In this document: piece after piece, positions 36,188 through 46,184 of the stretch
Layout: the number at the start of each line of letters is the position of its first letter
Numbering within the stretch: position 1 is the stretch's first letter
NCBI GenBank assembly: GCA_024707265.1
Contig: JANQAB010000006.1
Coordinates: forward strand, 253,001 to 317,000
Reading direction: 5' to 3'
Origin: Sporocytophaga sp.
GTDB taxonomy: Bacteria; Bacteroidota; Bacteroidia; Cytophagales; Cytophagaceae
Length of the DNA stretch: 64,000 bases
The notes under the pieces: model-generated
The model's input: the letters and a program-made list of their open reading frames with translations, nothing else
The model's database searches: none
Told to the model about the DNA's origin: nothing
Translations under genes and position numbers: made by a program

Positions 36188-37279
36188 ATGACTTTTAACT
36201 TTGTTCTCTGGGAAGCTTCTCCCGAGTTATTTTCAATAGGAAGCTTAACAGTACGGTGGTATGGGCTACTTTTCGCACTCGGATTTCTAATTGGCCAACA
36301 AATTTTAATCTGGATTTATAAGTCCGAGGGTAAATCAGAAAAGTATGTGGAAACACTTACTGTGTATATGGTGTTGGCTACTATTCTCGGAGCAAGACTT
36401 GGACATTGTCTTTTTTATGAGCCGGAATATTATTTGACCCATCCACTCGACATTCTGAAAATATGGGAAGGAGGACTTGCCAGTCATGGTGCGGCGGCTG
36501 GAATTCTTATAGCTATTTACCTCTATTCTAAAAAGCAAACCGACCAAAGCTACCTGTATGTTCTGGATCGTATGGTTATTACCATTGCCCTTGCAGGATG
36601 TCTGATCCGTCTGGGAAACCTTATGAATTCTGAAATTATCGGAAAACCGACAAGCTTCAAAGGAGGATTTATCTTTGCCAGAAGCATGGAAGACCTGCTT
36701 GAGGAAAATCACAAAAATTCCATTTACGATATTGAAATGAGCCTTAATGGGAAAGATAGTCTTGATGAGGCAGGAAGAACAATTGCAGGAGTTGACTTAA
36801 GCTTTGAAGTACCAGGTGAAGAAAACAATGAAAAGGATATAAGGACATTTGTAGAAGAAGGAATTAGAAAGACTATTGAAAGAGAATACGATGAACATAT
36901 TGTATATGCAGAAAATCCACCTATTAAAGTTGAAAAACTTGAAGGAGAAAAAGCTCAGAAAGTAACAGTTGGAATATGGGGAGTTCCAAGACACCCTTCA
37001 CAATTATATGAAGCCATTTCGTCCTTTCTCCTGTTTTTATTTTTGTTTTTTGGAGTATACTATAGAAAAAGAGAAAAAACACCAGAAGGAAGAATATTTG
37101 GTTTTTTTGTAGTGATATTATTCTCCCTGAGATTTATTTACGAATACTTTAAAGAACCTCAGGTAGAATTTGAACAGACGATGAGTTATAATATGGGGCA
37201 ACTTTTAAGTATACCGTTAATTATTGCTGGTCTGTTTGTTTTAATAAACAGCTACCGCAAAAAGAATGAATTAAGCTAA
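36188..37279 (+). CDS. lgt: Prolipoprotein diacylglyceryl transferase with a central insertion
   Basis: Inner-membrane enzyme that transfers diacylglycerol to the lipobox Cys of prolipoproteins. Family motifs: [32 protein letters not shown] with the conserved His, the Lgt signature [15 protein letters not shown], and [14 protein letters not shown] with the second essential Arg. At 363 residues it is 70-90 longer than most Lgt proteins. The excess is a charged segment (about residues 170-255) between the signature and the RHPSQLYE block. Such inserts occur in Bacteroidota Lgt. The DUF4136 lipoprotein at 26.1 kb would be one client. It converges on yidD with a 4-base overlap. Confidence 0.93.
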   Translation: MTFNFVLWEASPELFSIGSLTVRWYGLLFALGFLIGQQILIWIYKSEGKSEKYVETLTVYMVLATILGARLGHCLFYEPEYYLTHPLDILKIWEGGLASHGAAAGILIAIYLYSKKQTDQSYLYVLDRMVITIALAGCLIRLGNLMNSEIIGKPTSFKGGFIFARSMEDLLEENHKNSIYDIEMSLNGKDSLDEAGRTIAGVDLSFEVPGEENNEKDIRTFVEEGIRKTIEREYDEHIVYAENPPIKVEKLEGEKAQKVTVGIWGVPRHPSQLYEAISSFLLFLFLFFGVYYRKREKTPEGRIFGFFVVILFSLRFIYEYFKEPQVEFEQTMSYNMGQLLSIPLIIAGLFVLINSYRKKNELS

Positions 37280-37509
37280 GGAACGGGGTCATAACCGTTG
37301 CCACCCCACGGGTGGCAACGCCCTATTCGCTTTATTCCTAACCAGCTACCTTTAATCGGACCATATTTTTCTACAGCTTCAATAAAATAAGCAGAACAAG
37401 TCGGGTGATACCTGCAGGCTGCTGGTAAGTAAGGGCTAATGGCCAGCTGGTAGATCTTTACCAGCAACAATATCAACCATTTAAATGGAGTTAATAATAT
37501 TTTTAACAT
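37276..37509 (-). CDS. yidD: YidD membrane protein insertion efficiency factor
   Basis: 77 residues from [21 protein letters not shown]; an ATG 18 bases upstream only adds six residues. An amphipathic N-terminal helix is followed by the family's Cys-rich core [20 protein letters not shown] and by [17 protein letters not shown]. YidD lies on the inner face of the inner membrane and helps YidC-dependent insertion. It is usually beside rnpA and yidC; here it stands alone, converging on lgt. A GC-rich perfect hairpin (37296-37320) lies inside its last codons. Confidence 0.9.
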   Translation of the reverse strand: MLKILLTPFKWLILLLVKIYQLAISPYLPAACRYHPTCSAYFIEAVEKYGPIKGSWLGIKRIGRCHPWGGNGYDPVP

Positions 37510-37659
37510 AATTTTCTTTTCAACCACCTGATCCTATAGAACAGTTCCTGTTTCCTTCGTAAATAGGAAATATAAAACAACAAGGATATTATTAATAATG
37601 AGCAAATATTTGCATTTTTAATAATAAAACAACCTCAATTTTCGCCGGAATCAGTTTAA

Positions 37660-39072
37660 ATGTCTTTTAAGTTTTTCATTCTATTTATTGCCTTCCTGGT
37701 TCCAACCCTCATTTCGGCACAGATTCATTCTCCATCTGAAGCCTGCGATACTTCCTTTATTATTATTAACAACATAAAACTGGAGGGAAATAAGCGAACC
37801 AAAGACAGAATTATTTTAAGAGAATTAAGCATTGAGCCAGGAGATACAATTCTCGAAAAGGATCTTGAACCACTTCTTATAAAAACCAGAAACAGGATTT
37901 TTAATACAGGTTTATTTCTGAAAGCAGATGTTATCTTAATCGGAGACTCAACCTTCCGAGAATTATACATTGTTGTAAAAGAAAGACTTTTCACTTATCC
38001 CCTTCCTATATTAAGTCTTGCCGACCGAAATTTCAACGAATGGTGGTACACCAGAAACCGGGACCTTTCCAGAATTGATTATGGGATAAACTTTATTAAG
38101 AAAAATGTAAGAGGCATGAATGAAACATTAAGATTAAAAGTGAATGCAGGATTTTCTACTAAAGCTGAACTCACCTATACCATTCCTTACCTTGACCGCA
38201 AACAAAGGATTGGTTTAGTCCTTTTTGCCGGTATCATACAAAACAAAAAAATTCCATATCAAACACTGGAAAATGAATTGGCATATTTTGAAGGAAAGAA
38301 TTTTGTCAGACGAAGAATTACGGGCAACCTCACATTTTCTTACAGAAGGAAGTTTTATGAATTTCATAGCCTGAGCCTTGGGGTCTTTGCAAACAAAATA
38401 TCAGATACAATTGCAGAACTAAATCCTGACTATTTCCTGAAACAAAGGGTTCGTCAAACCTATTTTGATTTGAAATACACCTTTACCTATGACAGGCGAG
38501 ATATCACCTATTATCCTTTAAATGGCTTTTATATCAAAGCTGAGGTAGATAAGCAGGGACTTTTAAACACTGATGACGTAAATATATTTTCTGTAAAAAC
38601 AGAAGGATCCGTTTATAAACCGCTCGGTAAAGGATTTTTTGTAGCTGCCGGAAGCGCCCTTAAATATTCAACTCCTTCCAAACAACCCTATTTTAACATT
38701 CGTGGATTGGGATATATGAAAGATTACATAAGCGGATATGAGTTGTTTGTAATAGACGGATCCTCCTATAGCCTTTTTAAAAGCAACATAAAATACAGGC
38801 TTTTCAAAACAGAAAAGAAACTGGGCTTTCTCCCAACCGAAAAAATCAGAAGTATCCCCCTCACCCTTTATCTGAAAACCTATTTTGACACAGGATATGT
38901 AGCCGACCATTCACATAATCCTGGTAATGCCACACTTGCCAATCAGTGGCTCTGGGGCGGTGGTGCAGGATTTGACCTTGTCACCTATTATGATCTTGTC
39001 TTCAGATTTGAATATTCCGTGAATAAACAACTTCAGACTGGATTGTTTTTAAGCCTGAAAGCAGCTATTTGA
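37660..39072 (+). CDS. Outer-membrane beta-barrel protein of the BamA/Omp85 family with one POTRA
   Basis: 470 residues with a signal peptide ending near LISAQ. One POTRA domain (about 28-105: NIKLEGNKRTKDRIILREL and RIFNTGLFLKADVIL) precedes a long barrel with alternating strands and aromatic girdle residues (IDYGINFIKKNV, YFDLKYTFTYDRRDITYYPL). It ends in FSLSLKAAI-type strands rather than the canonical terminal Phe. At this size it is not the main BamA; Omp85 members of this kind are linked to patatin-like or accessory assembly roles. The partner is unknown. A heptamer array with a hairpin starts at its stop codon. Confidence 0.82.
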   Translation: MSFKFFILFIAFLVPTLISAQIHSPSEACDTSFIIINNIKLEGNKRTKDRIILRELSIEPGDTILEKDLEPLLIKTRNRIFNTGLFLKADVILIGDSTFRELYIVVKERLFTYPLPILSLADRNFNEWWYTRNRDLSRIDYGINFIKKNVRGMNETLRLKVNAGFSTKAELTYTIPYLDRKQRIGLVLFAGIIQNKKIPYQTLENELAYFEGKNFVRRRITGNLTFSYRRKFYEFHSLSLGVFANKISDTIAELNPDYFLKQRVRQTYFDLKYTFTYDRRDITYYPLNGFYIKAEVDKQGLLNTDDVNIFSVKTEGSVYKPLGKGFFVAAGSALKYSTPSKQPYFNIRGLGYMKDYISGYELFVIDGSSYSLFKSNIKYRLFKTEKKLGFLPTEKIRSIPLTLYLKTYFDTGYVADHSHNPGNATLANQWLWGGGAGFDLVTYYDLVFRFEYSVNKQLQTGLFLSLKAAI

Positions 39073-39076
39073 GCTG

Positions 39077-39158
39077 AAAGCAAAAAGCTTAAAGCGGAAA
39101 GTGACATGTTGACTTTATACTTTTTGCTTTACGCTTTTTGCTTTCAGCTTTCAGCTTT
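39077..39158. repeat. Heptamer repeat array F, two facing arms forming a 31-bp hairpin
   Basis: Four plus-oriented units (39077-39104) and six minus-oriented units (39117-39158). The stretches 39072-39102 and 39119-39149 are complementary at 28 of 31 positions with two more G-T pairs, leaving a 16-base loop. The left arm starts at the TGA of the barrel-protein gene. It may work as a terminator or mRNA-end stabiliser. Confidence 0.85.
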
Positions 39159-39278
39159 TTCCAATATATTGCTCTGAATTGACCATTACAAGTGGTATTT
39201 AATCCTTTTGTTAAACAATTTAATCCCTAAAGCATTTTAAGCTTTTATATTTTTTACCAAAAATCTATTAAGAATATC

Positions 39279-41525
39279 ATGTTGAAAAAACTTATTGTAT
39301 TTACTGTCTGTTTGCTTTTTTTAAATCCTTTCTGTCGTGCCGACGAGGGAATGTGGCTTCCTTTTCTTATAAAGAGGCTTAACTATGAAGATATGCAAAA
39401 GAAAGGTCTCAAGCTGACAGCAGATGAGATCTATAGTGTAAATCACTCAAGCCTGAAAGATGCTGTTGTAAATTTCGGAGGGTACTGTACCGGAGAAGTC
39501 ATATCTGATAAAGGACTAATCCTTACCAACCACCACTGTGGTTATGAATCCGTACAATCTCACAGTACAGTAGAGAACGACTATCTATCCAATGGTTTCT
39601 GGGCAAAAAAAATGTCTGAGGAACTACCTACTCCTGGTCTCACCGTAACTTTTCTGGTAAGAATGGAAGATGTAACGGATAAAATTCTGGGAGAATGCGC
39701 AGGCCTGAACCCTGATGAAAAAGAAGCCAAAATCGAACAGGTATCTGCAGAACTTGAAAAAACAGCAATAGCAGGAACGCATTATACTTCAGAAGTCAAA
39801 AGTTTTTTTGAAGGAAATGAATTCTACCTGTTTGTTTATGAAGTATTTAAAGATATCAGACTTGTAGGAGCTCCTCCATCAAGTATCGGAAAATTCGGAG
39901 GCGACACCGACAACTGGATGTGGCCAAGACATACAGGAGACTTTTCCATGTTCAGGGTCTACACAGGACCAGACGGCAAACCGGCTGAATATTCAGCGAA
40001 CAATGTCCCGTTAAAGCCTAAATTTCATCTTACCATTTCATTGGATGGTTACGAAAAAGGTTCTTTCACAATGATAATGGGATATCCGGGAAATACAGAA
40101 AGATACCTTACATCCGGAGGTGTTAAACTTGCATATGAAATCACCAACCCTGACAAAATCAAAATCAGGGAAAAAAGACTGGCTCTAATGAGAGAAGATA
40201 TGGATGCGAACCCTGAGATAAGAATCAAATATGCTTCTAATTATGCTCAGGTAAGTAACTATTACAAATATTTCATAGGTCAAAATCAAGGTTTGAGAAG
40301 ACTGGATGTTGCGGATCAAAAGAAAGCCAGGGAGCAAAAATTTCAGGAATGGGCAGATTCTGATCCTGAAAGAAAAAAGACCTATGGTGATTTGCTTCCT
40401 CAATTTGAAAAAACATATGAGGAATATAAAATTGTTGCTCCCGCCTATACTTATCTTGAAGAAGCTGCCTTTGGCACAGAAATTCTTCTTTTTGCATATA
40501 AACTGAATGGATTTTACCAGGCACTTCAAAATGCCAAGACACCACAGGAAACCGAGGCTGCAGCTAAAGCAGCTAAAGAACTGTCTGACGAATTCTTTAA
40601 AAATTATAATCTACCAACGGACCAAAAGATTTTTGCAGCACTGTTACAAATGTATCATGATAATGTAAATCCAAAGCTGGTACCTTCAGTCCTTAAAGAA
40701 GTAGACAAGAAATACAAAGGTGACTTCTCTAAATTTGCTGCCTATGTATTTTCAAATTCCATCCTTGCATCAAAAGAAAAAATGGATAATTTTCTTAAAA
40801 AGCCTTCAGCAAAAGTGCTTGAAAAAGATCCTGCATTCAAAACAAGTCAATCAATCATCAGTGATTTCAGAACACTTGCCGGACCATTCCTGGGAATGAT
40901 TTTCGCAAAACTGGAAATCGCTAACAACTTATATCTCAAAGGAATCAGGGAAATGAATAAAGACGCTAAACTTTATCCTGATGCTAACTTTTCCATGAGG
41001 TTAACCTATGGTTCTGTTGAAGATTATTACCCAAAAGATGCGGCACACTTTTCATACTATACTACTATTGAAGGGATCATGGAGAAAGAAGATCCTAATA
41101 ACGAAGAATTCATAGTTCCTAAAAAACTGATAGACCTATACAATCAAAAAGATTATGGGAGATACGGATTTAAAGGAACCCTTCCTGTAAACTTCATTTC
41201 AACCAATGATATCACCGGAGGAAATTCAGGCAGCCCTGTTATGAATGCTTACGGACATCTGATTGGTTGTGCCTTTGACGGCAACTGGGAAGCAATGAGT
41301 GGAGATATTATCTATGAACCAAAATTACAAAGAACTATTTCAGTAGACATCAGATATATCTTATTTATTGTGGACAAGTATGCAGGTGCTGAAAACCTCA
41401 TCAAAGAGATGACAATTGTTCAGAATTATAAGTCTCCGTCAGCAAGTCAGGAAGAATCATTAGAAAAAAATAAACCTGTCGAAACAATTAAGACAGGTAA
41501 TAAAAAATTGGAAAAGATGAACTAG
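39279..41525 (+). CDS. S46 family dipeptidyl peptidase (DPP7-like)
   Basis: 748 residues with a signal peptide (cleavage near FCRADEG). S46 serine peptidases release dipeptides from peptide N-termini in the periplasm. His86 lies in LTNHHCGYESVQ; the Asp in FGGDTDNWMWPRHTGDF; the Ser in TGGNSGSPVMNAYG. Just after, AFDGNWEAMSGD has Gly where Asp/Glu-specific DPP11 enzymes carry Arg, so a DPP7-like preference for hydrophobic P1 residues is inferred. The C-terminal tail is Lys/Glu-rich. It stands alone. An intact A8 run at 39605-39612 contrasts with the broken runs elsewhere. Confidence 0.9.
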   Translation: MLKKLIVFTVCLLFLNPFCRADEGMWLPFLIKRLNYEDMQKKGLKLTADEIYSVNHSSLKDAVVNFGGYCTGEVISDKGLILTNHHCGYESVQSHSTVENDYLSNGFWAKKMSEELPTPGLTVTFLVRMEDVTDKILGECAGLNPDEKEAKIEQVSAELEKTAIAGTHYTSEVKSFFEGNEFYLFVYEVFKDIRLVGAPPSSIGKFGGDTDNWMWPRHTGDFSMFRVYTGPDGKPAEYSANNVPLKPKFHLTISLDGYEKGSFTMIMGYPGNTERYLTSGGVKLAYEITNPDKIKIREKRLALMREDMDANPEIRIKYASNYAQVSNYYKYFIGQNQGLRRLDVADQKKAREQKFQEWADSDPERKKTYGDLLPQFEKTYEEYKIVAPAYTYLEEAAFGTEILLFAYKLNGFYQALQNAKTPQETEAAAKAAKELSDEFFKNYNLPTDQKIFAALLQMYHDNVNPKLVPSVLKEVDKKYKGDFSKFAAYVFSNSILASKEKMDNFLKKPSAKVLEKDPAFKTSQSIISDFRTLAGPFLGMIFAKLEIANNLYLKGIREMNKDAKLYPDANFSMRLTYGSVEDYYPKDAAHFSYYTTIEGIMEKEDPNNEEFIVPKKLIDLYNQKDYGRYGFKGTLPVNFISTNDITGGNSGSPVMNAYGHLIGCAFDGNWEAMSGDIIYEPKLQRTISVDIRYILFIVDKYAGAENLIKEMTIVQNYKSPSASQEESLEKNKPVETIKTGNKKLEKMN

Positions 41526-41534
41526 TAATTAAAC

Positions 41535-41945
41535 CTAAACCACCGAAGCATTTCTTCTTATAAACCCCAGCAGATTCTCTTCTGTCAGGGGTTTATTTAT
41601 ATATCCTGCAGCAATCGGAGAACTTTCCACCTTTTTAATATCATTAGTATTGGTACTCGTTGTTAAAACAACGATCATAGGCCTTTCAACAGTATTAAAC
41701 TTAAACTTTTCATATTCTTCCAAAAACTCAAATCCATCCATTACTGGCATATTAATGTCCAGCAGAATCAGAGTAGGAAGCTCGTTCTTATCACATGTTT
41801 TAAGATAAGTAATGGCTTCCTGACCATTATTTGTCACAATAATCTCTTCTGACAAACCAATTCTCCTTATTAATCTGAGATTTATGTAATTATTGATTTT
41901 ATCATCATCAACAAGGAGAACTTTATTAAACTTTTTCTCTGGCAT
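41535..41945 (-). CDS. Single-domain response regulator (CheY-like)
   Basis: 136 residues consisting only of a receiver domain: acidic pocket VLLVDDDKIN, phospho-acceptor Asp in TLILLDINMPVMDG, Thr in VLTTST and Lys in GYINKPL. No output domain, so it must act by binding another protein, for example in motility or a phosphorelay. No kinase gene adjoins it; the orphan kinase at 15.8 kb is a possible but unsupported partner. It converges on the S46 peptidase gene, 9 bases from its stop codon. Confidence 0.9.
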   Translation of the reverse strand: MPEKKFNKVLLVDDDKINNYINLRLIRRIGLSEEIIVTNNGQEAITYLKTCDKNELPTLILLDINMPVMDGFEFLEEYEKFKFNTVERPMIVVLTTSTNTNDIKKVESSPIAAGYINKPLTEENLLGFIRRNASVV

Positions 41946-42369
41946 AACACACCCTTTCTAAATTTTCCCTTTAATAATTAAAATAAAAAAGTACCGAAAA
42001 AATCTTTACACAAATTGTGCCTGAAATCCTCCATCTATCACCGCCTTCAATCGTTTTCTTTTAATAACGATTAATTTGTCCCAAATATCTTTTTCTTATA
42101 AAGAAAATTTGAAAGCAATTACCCACTTCAGGCTACTTTGGGAGCTCTTCTAAAAGGAATAAAGATTAATTTCATTTACTGTACTGTAAATTAAGATCTT
42201 ACATTTTATACTAGAAGAAATAAGTTCCTGAAGCAATATAGGGAAGAGGGAGAATTGCTTCGGCCAACCTTAATTTAGACTTTTTATTTTAAATTGAAAA
42301 CTGTAAGCAACAAACTTCTTATTTATTGTTCTACGGAAAAAGCAGATTTTATTAAGCAATAAATATTTT
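41946..42369. other. Intergenic region upstream of valS
   Basis: A divergent intergenic stretch of over 400 bases between the response regulator and valS. It is AT-rich with no convincing small gene. An 8-bp inverted repeat, GAAGCAAT / ATTGCTTC at about 42232-42264, could form a hairpin in a valS leader. No T-box was recognised, and none is expected in this phylum. Confidence 0.55.
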
Positions 42370-42377
42370 TAATTTTG
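42370..42377 (+). promoter_or_regulatory. Candidate -7 box for valS
   Basis: TAATTTTG fits TAnnTTTG exactly, 29 bases before the valS ATG. A matching -33 box is not clear, so this rests on the single element. Confidence 0.45.
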
Positions 42378-42406
42378 CCGGTTCGCAAAGCATACCAAAT
42401 ATAAAG

Positions 42407-45043
42407 ATGGAAATTAAAAAGACATACAGTCCCAAAGAAGTTGAAAACAAATGGTATTCCTATTGGATGGATAATGGATTTTTCGCAGCAAAGCCTAATC
42501 CAAATAAGGAACCATACACAATTGTTATTCCTCCGCCAAACGTCACAGGTGTTTTGCATATGGGACACATGCTTAACAATACCATCCAGGATGTGCTGAT
42601 TAGAAAAGCAAGAATGGAAGGAAAAGAAGCCTGCTGGGTAGCGGGAACTGACCATGCCTCCATTGCTACTGAGACTAAAGTAGTTGCAATGCTGAGAGAA
42701 AAAGGTATTAAGAAAAGTGACCTTTCAAGAGAAGATTTTTTAAAATATGCATGGGAATGGAAAGAGAAGTACGGCGGAATTATACTTGAACAGCTAAAAA
42801 AACTAGGCGCTTCATGTGATTGGGACAGAACCAGATTCACAATGGAGCCAGAGATGTCTGATGCTGTTATTGAAGTATTTGTAAGATTATATAGAGATGG
42901 CCTTATTTATAGAGGTAACAGAATGGTTAACTGGGACCCTCTAGGAAAAACAGCTCTTTCAGATGAAGAAGTTATATACAAGGAAGTAAACTCAAAACTT
43001 TATTACCTTAAATATCAGATAGATGGCTCTGAAGATTACATTACAGTAGCCACTACAAGACCTGAGACTATTCTCGGAGATACCGCCATTTGTGTCAATC
43101 CAAAAGATCAGAGATATCAGCACCTGAAAGGCAAAAAAGCTATTGTCCCTCTCATCGGAAGAAAAATTCCTGTGATAATGGACGAATATGTTGACATGGA
43201 ATTTGGAACAGGCTGCCTGAAGGTTACCCCTGCTCATGATGTGAATGACTATGCACTAGGCCAGAAACATAGCCTTGAAATCATTGACATCATGAATGAC
43301 GATGGTACATTCAGCGCTAAGGCACAATTGTATGTAGGCGAAGACCGATTCAAAGTAAGAAAGCTCATTTCTAAAGAACTTGAGGAAAAAGCATTTTTAC
43401 TAAAGACAGAAGATATCAAAAACAGTGTAGGATATTCTGAAAGGACAGATGCTGTAATTGAGCCAAGATTATCTCTTCAGTGGTTTGTAGACATGAAGAA
43501 GTTTCTGGAGAAAAAGCCAGAAGCTCTTTCTTCAGTGATGAATGATGAGATTCAGCTTATTCCTTCCAAATTCAAAAATACATACAGACATTGGATGGAA
43601 AACATCAAAGACTGGTGTATTTCCAGACAACTTTGGTGGGGACAAAGAATCCCAGCTTATTATCTCATTAATAATCCAGAAGCAGAGCCTGTTGTAGCAT
43701 TCACCGAGCAAGAAGCCTTAGAGCAGTTTCAGAAAAACTATCCGGGCACAAAAGCTTCAGATTTAAGACAGGATGAAGATGTGCTGGACACCTGGTTCTC
43801 TTCCTGGCTATGGCCTATATCTGTATTTGACGGTTTCAAGGATCCGCAAAACAAAGACATTAACTACTTCTACCCTACTAATGATCTTGTAACAGCTCCT
43901 GAAATTTTATTCTTTTGGGTTGCAAGAATGATCATGGCAGGTTATATGTTCCGTGGTGAAATACCATTTAAAAAAGTATACCTTACTGGTATAGTAAGAG
44001 ATAAACAGGGCAGAAAGATGTCTAAATCTCTTGGTAATTCACCTGATCCATTAGATCTGATTGAAGAATATGGTGCTGATGGAATAAGGGTTGGAATGCT
44101 TTTAAGCTCTCCTGCAGGAAATGATTTGCTATTTGATGAAAAGCTTTGTCTGCAAGGAAGAAACTTTACTAACAAGATCTACCATGCTTATAATCTTATT
44201 AGTGGATGGGAAATAAAAGAAGGAAATAATGAAGATAATATGGCTGCTATTGAATGGATGGAATCCAAATTTTCAGCTGCTCTTATAGAACTGGAAGACA
44301 ACTTTTCAAAATACAGATTATCTGATGCTCTTATGAATGTTTATAAGCTAGTCTGGGATGATTTCTGTTCAAATTATCTTGAAATGATAAAGCCAGGCTT
44401 TAAACAGCCAATTGATAGGGCAACTTATACAAAGACCATTGATATTTTTGAAAAGCTACTTAAAGTAGTTCATCCATTTACTCCTTTTATATCGGAAGAA
44501 TACTGGCATAAAATCAAGGAAAGATCCCAGAAAGAGTGCATAATAGTTGCTGAATGGCCTAAAGCAAGCCAAACCATAGACAAACAATCTATTGAACATG
44601 GAGACCTTGCTATAGAGATAGTTTCTAATATAAGAAACATCAGGAATGCAAAACAAATTGCAAAATTTGATCCATTGAAGCTCTATGTTAAAAATGTTCC
44701 TGCTGAACTGATAAGCAAGTTTAGTCCTATAATTAAGAAACTTGCCTGTATTGAGAGCATAGAAACAACGCAACAGCCTATTGACGGTGCTTCCACTTTC
44801 ATTATTCGCAGTAATGAGTTTTATATTCCTGTTGGAGGCTCAATAGATGTTGAAAAAGAAAAGGAAAACCTATTGAAGCAACTGGAGCACAAAAAAGGAT
44901 TTCTTGCTAGCGTTGAGAAAAAGCTAAGTAATGAAAAATTCGTTACTGGAGCACCTGCACCGGTACTAGAGCTTGAAAGAAAGAAAAAAGCAGACGCTGA
45001 AGCAGAAATTCAGGCTTTGGAAAAAAGTCTGGCCAATCTTTAA
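42407..45043 (+). CDS. valS: Valyl-tRNA synthetase
   Basis: 878 residues, the usual length. Charges tRNA-Val in the cytoplasm. Class I motifs: PPPNVTGVLHMGHML (HIGH type, about residues 45-60) and KMSKSLGNSPDP (KMSKS). The editing domain carries TTRPETILGDTAICV and GTGCLKVTPAHDVND, which remove mischarged Thr. The C-terminal 70 residues form the typical coiled-coil arm (EKENLLKQLEHKKGF). It stands alone and ends before a clear terminator. Confidence 0.96.
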   Translation: MEIKKTYSPKEVENKWYSYWMDNGFFAAKPNPNKEPYTIVIPPPNVTGVLHMGHMLNNTIQDVLIRKARMEGKEACWVAGTDHASIATETKVVAMLREKGIKKSDLSREDFLKYAWEWKEKYGGIILEQLKKLGASCDWDRTRFTMEPEMSDAVIEVFVRLYRDGLIYRGNRMVNWDPLGKTALSDEEVIYKEVNSKLYYLKYQIDGSEDYITVATTRPETILGDTAICVNPKDQRYQHLKGKKAIVPLIGRKIPVIMDEYVDMEFGTGCLKVTPAHDVNDYALGQKHSLEIIDIMNDDGTFSAKAQLYVGEDRFKVRKLISKELEEKAFLLKTEDIKNSVGYSERTDAVIEPRLSLQWFVDMKKFLEKKPEALSSVMNDEIQLIPSKFKNTYRHWMENIKDWCISRQLWWGQRIPAYYLINNPEAEPVVAFTEQEALEQFQKNYPGTKASDLRQDEDVLDTWFSSWLWPISVFDGFKDPQNKDINYFYPTNDLVTAPEILFFWVARMIMAGYMFRGEIPFKKVYLTGIVRDKQGRKMSKSLGNSPDPLDLIEEYGADGIRVGMLLSSPAGNDLLFDEKLCLQGRNFTNKIYHAYNLISGWEIKEGNNEDNMAAIEWMESKFSAALIELEDNFSKYRLSDALMNVYKLVWDDFCSNYLEMIKPGFKQPIDRATYTKTIDIFEKLLKVVHPFTPFISEEYWHKIKERSQKECIIVAEWPKASQTIDKQSIEHGDLAIEIVSNIRNIRNAKQIAKFDPLKLYVKNVPAELISKFSPIIKKLACIESIETTQQPIDGASTFIIRSNEFYIPVGGSIDVEKEKENLLKQLEHKKGFLASVEKKLSNEKFVTGAPAPVLELERKKKADAEAEIQALEKSLANL

Positions 45044-45101
45044 TAAAAGGCATTTTACGAGTCTATATTTATAAGGTTTCTGTTTTAAACTTTTTTCCAT
45101 T

Positions 45102-45142
45102 AAAAGGCTGAAAATTGACAAAAATTTTTCAGCCTTTTTTTT
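45102..45142 (+). terminator. Terminator of valS
   Basis: Stem AAAAGGCTGAAAA / TTTTTCAGCCTTTT (45102-45114 and 45125-45138) with a T8 tail, about 60 bases past the stop codon. Confidence 0.88.
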
Positions 45143-45195
45143 CATTTTTTCAGTACACTACTTTTAATGTTTAGATCAACTTTAAGTATTGTAGC

Positions 45196-46158
45196 ATGAA
45201 AAAATTAATACTCTTTGGTTCAGTATTGCTTATACTTTCTTTTATTGGAGAAGAGGCTTTTGCACAAAATCCAGCACAGACTAAAAAGAAAGCTAAGGCG
45301 GCCAAAAAAGGAAGAAATAAAAAGCAAGAACCTTATCAAATAGTTTGGAAAGACAAAGATTCCGATGGTGATGGAGTGCCTGACGGAAGAGACAAATGTA
45401 TCCATACCCCTAAAGGTGAACCTGTTACAACTTTTGGCTGTCCTTACGACGTTGATTTTGATGGTGTTTATGACTACGAAGACCAGTGTAAAAATGAAGC
45501 CGGACCTAAAGAAAACAAAGGATGTCCGTGGGGAGACAGAGATAAGGACGGAATAATGGATAATAAAGATGAGTGTCCTGATGTTCCCGGAATAGCCCAG
45601 TTCAGAGGCTGCCCTGATACGGATGGAGACGGAATTCAGGACAAAGACGATCAATGCCCCCAGGAAAGAGGCATCATTGCCTATAAAGGTTGTCCTCCTC
45701 CTTTCGTAGATACAGATGGTGACGGTGTTGGAGATTATGATGATCTATGCATGAGAACTCCCGGAGTAAAATCTAACAAAGGATGCCCAGAAATCAAACC
45801 TGAAGAAAAGAAAGCGCTGGAAGAGGCATTTAAAAATCTTTTGTTTGAAACAAACAGTGACGTAATTATCAGTTCCTCATATAACTCTCTGAACAAACTT
45901 GCTTCTGTAATGGTGAACAACCCGAGATCAAAACTACACCTTGAAGGACACACTGACAACGTTGGCGATGATAACTCCAACATGGATCTTTCAAAAAGGA
46001 GATCAGAATCTGTTAAACGTTATCTTGGAACCAAAGGTGTAAATGCAAGCAGAATCACAACTGCTGGTTTCGGAGAAACAAAGCCGGTAGACACCAATGA
46101 TACAGATGCCGGAAGACAGGCAAACAGGCGTGTAGAAATGAATATTATGTATGAATAG
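45196..46158 (+). CDS. OmpA-family protein with thrombospondin type 3 calcium repeats
   Basis: 320 residues. Signal peptide ends near EAFAQ. A basic linker (about 28-48) is followed by four to five Ca-binding TSP3-type repeats (DSDGDGVPDGRDKC, DTDGDGIQDKDDQCP, DTDGDGVGDYDDLC), each closing with a Cys-Pro pair. The C-terminal 110 residues are an OmpA domain that binds peptidoglycan (LEGHTDNVGDDNSNMDLSKRRSESV). There is no N-terminal beta barrel, so the protein probably bridges cell wall and outer membrane or a surface partner. Monocistronic with its own terminator. Confidence 0.9.
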   Translation: MKKLILFGSVLLILSFIGEEAFAQNPAQTKKKAKAAKKGRNKKQEPYQIVWKDKDSDGDGVPDGRDKCIHTPKGEPVTTFGCPYDVDFDGVYDYEDQCKNEAGPKENKGCPWGDRDKDGIMDNKDECPDVPGIAQFRGCPDTDGDGIQDKDDQCPQERGIIAYKGCPPPFVDTDGDGVGDYDDLCMRTPGVKSNKGCPEIKPEEKKALEEAFKNLLFETNSDVIISSSYNSLNKLASVMVNNPRSKLHLEGHTDNVGDDNSNMDLSKRRSESVKRYLGTKGVNASRITTAGFGETKPVDTNDTDAGRQANRRVEMNIMYE

Positions 46159-46184
46159 TATTATTCCCAAATAATAGCTAAATA

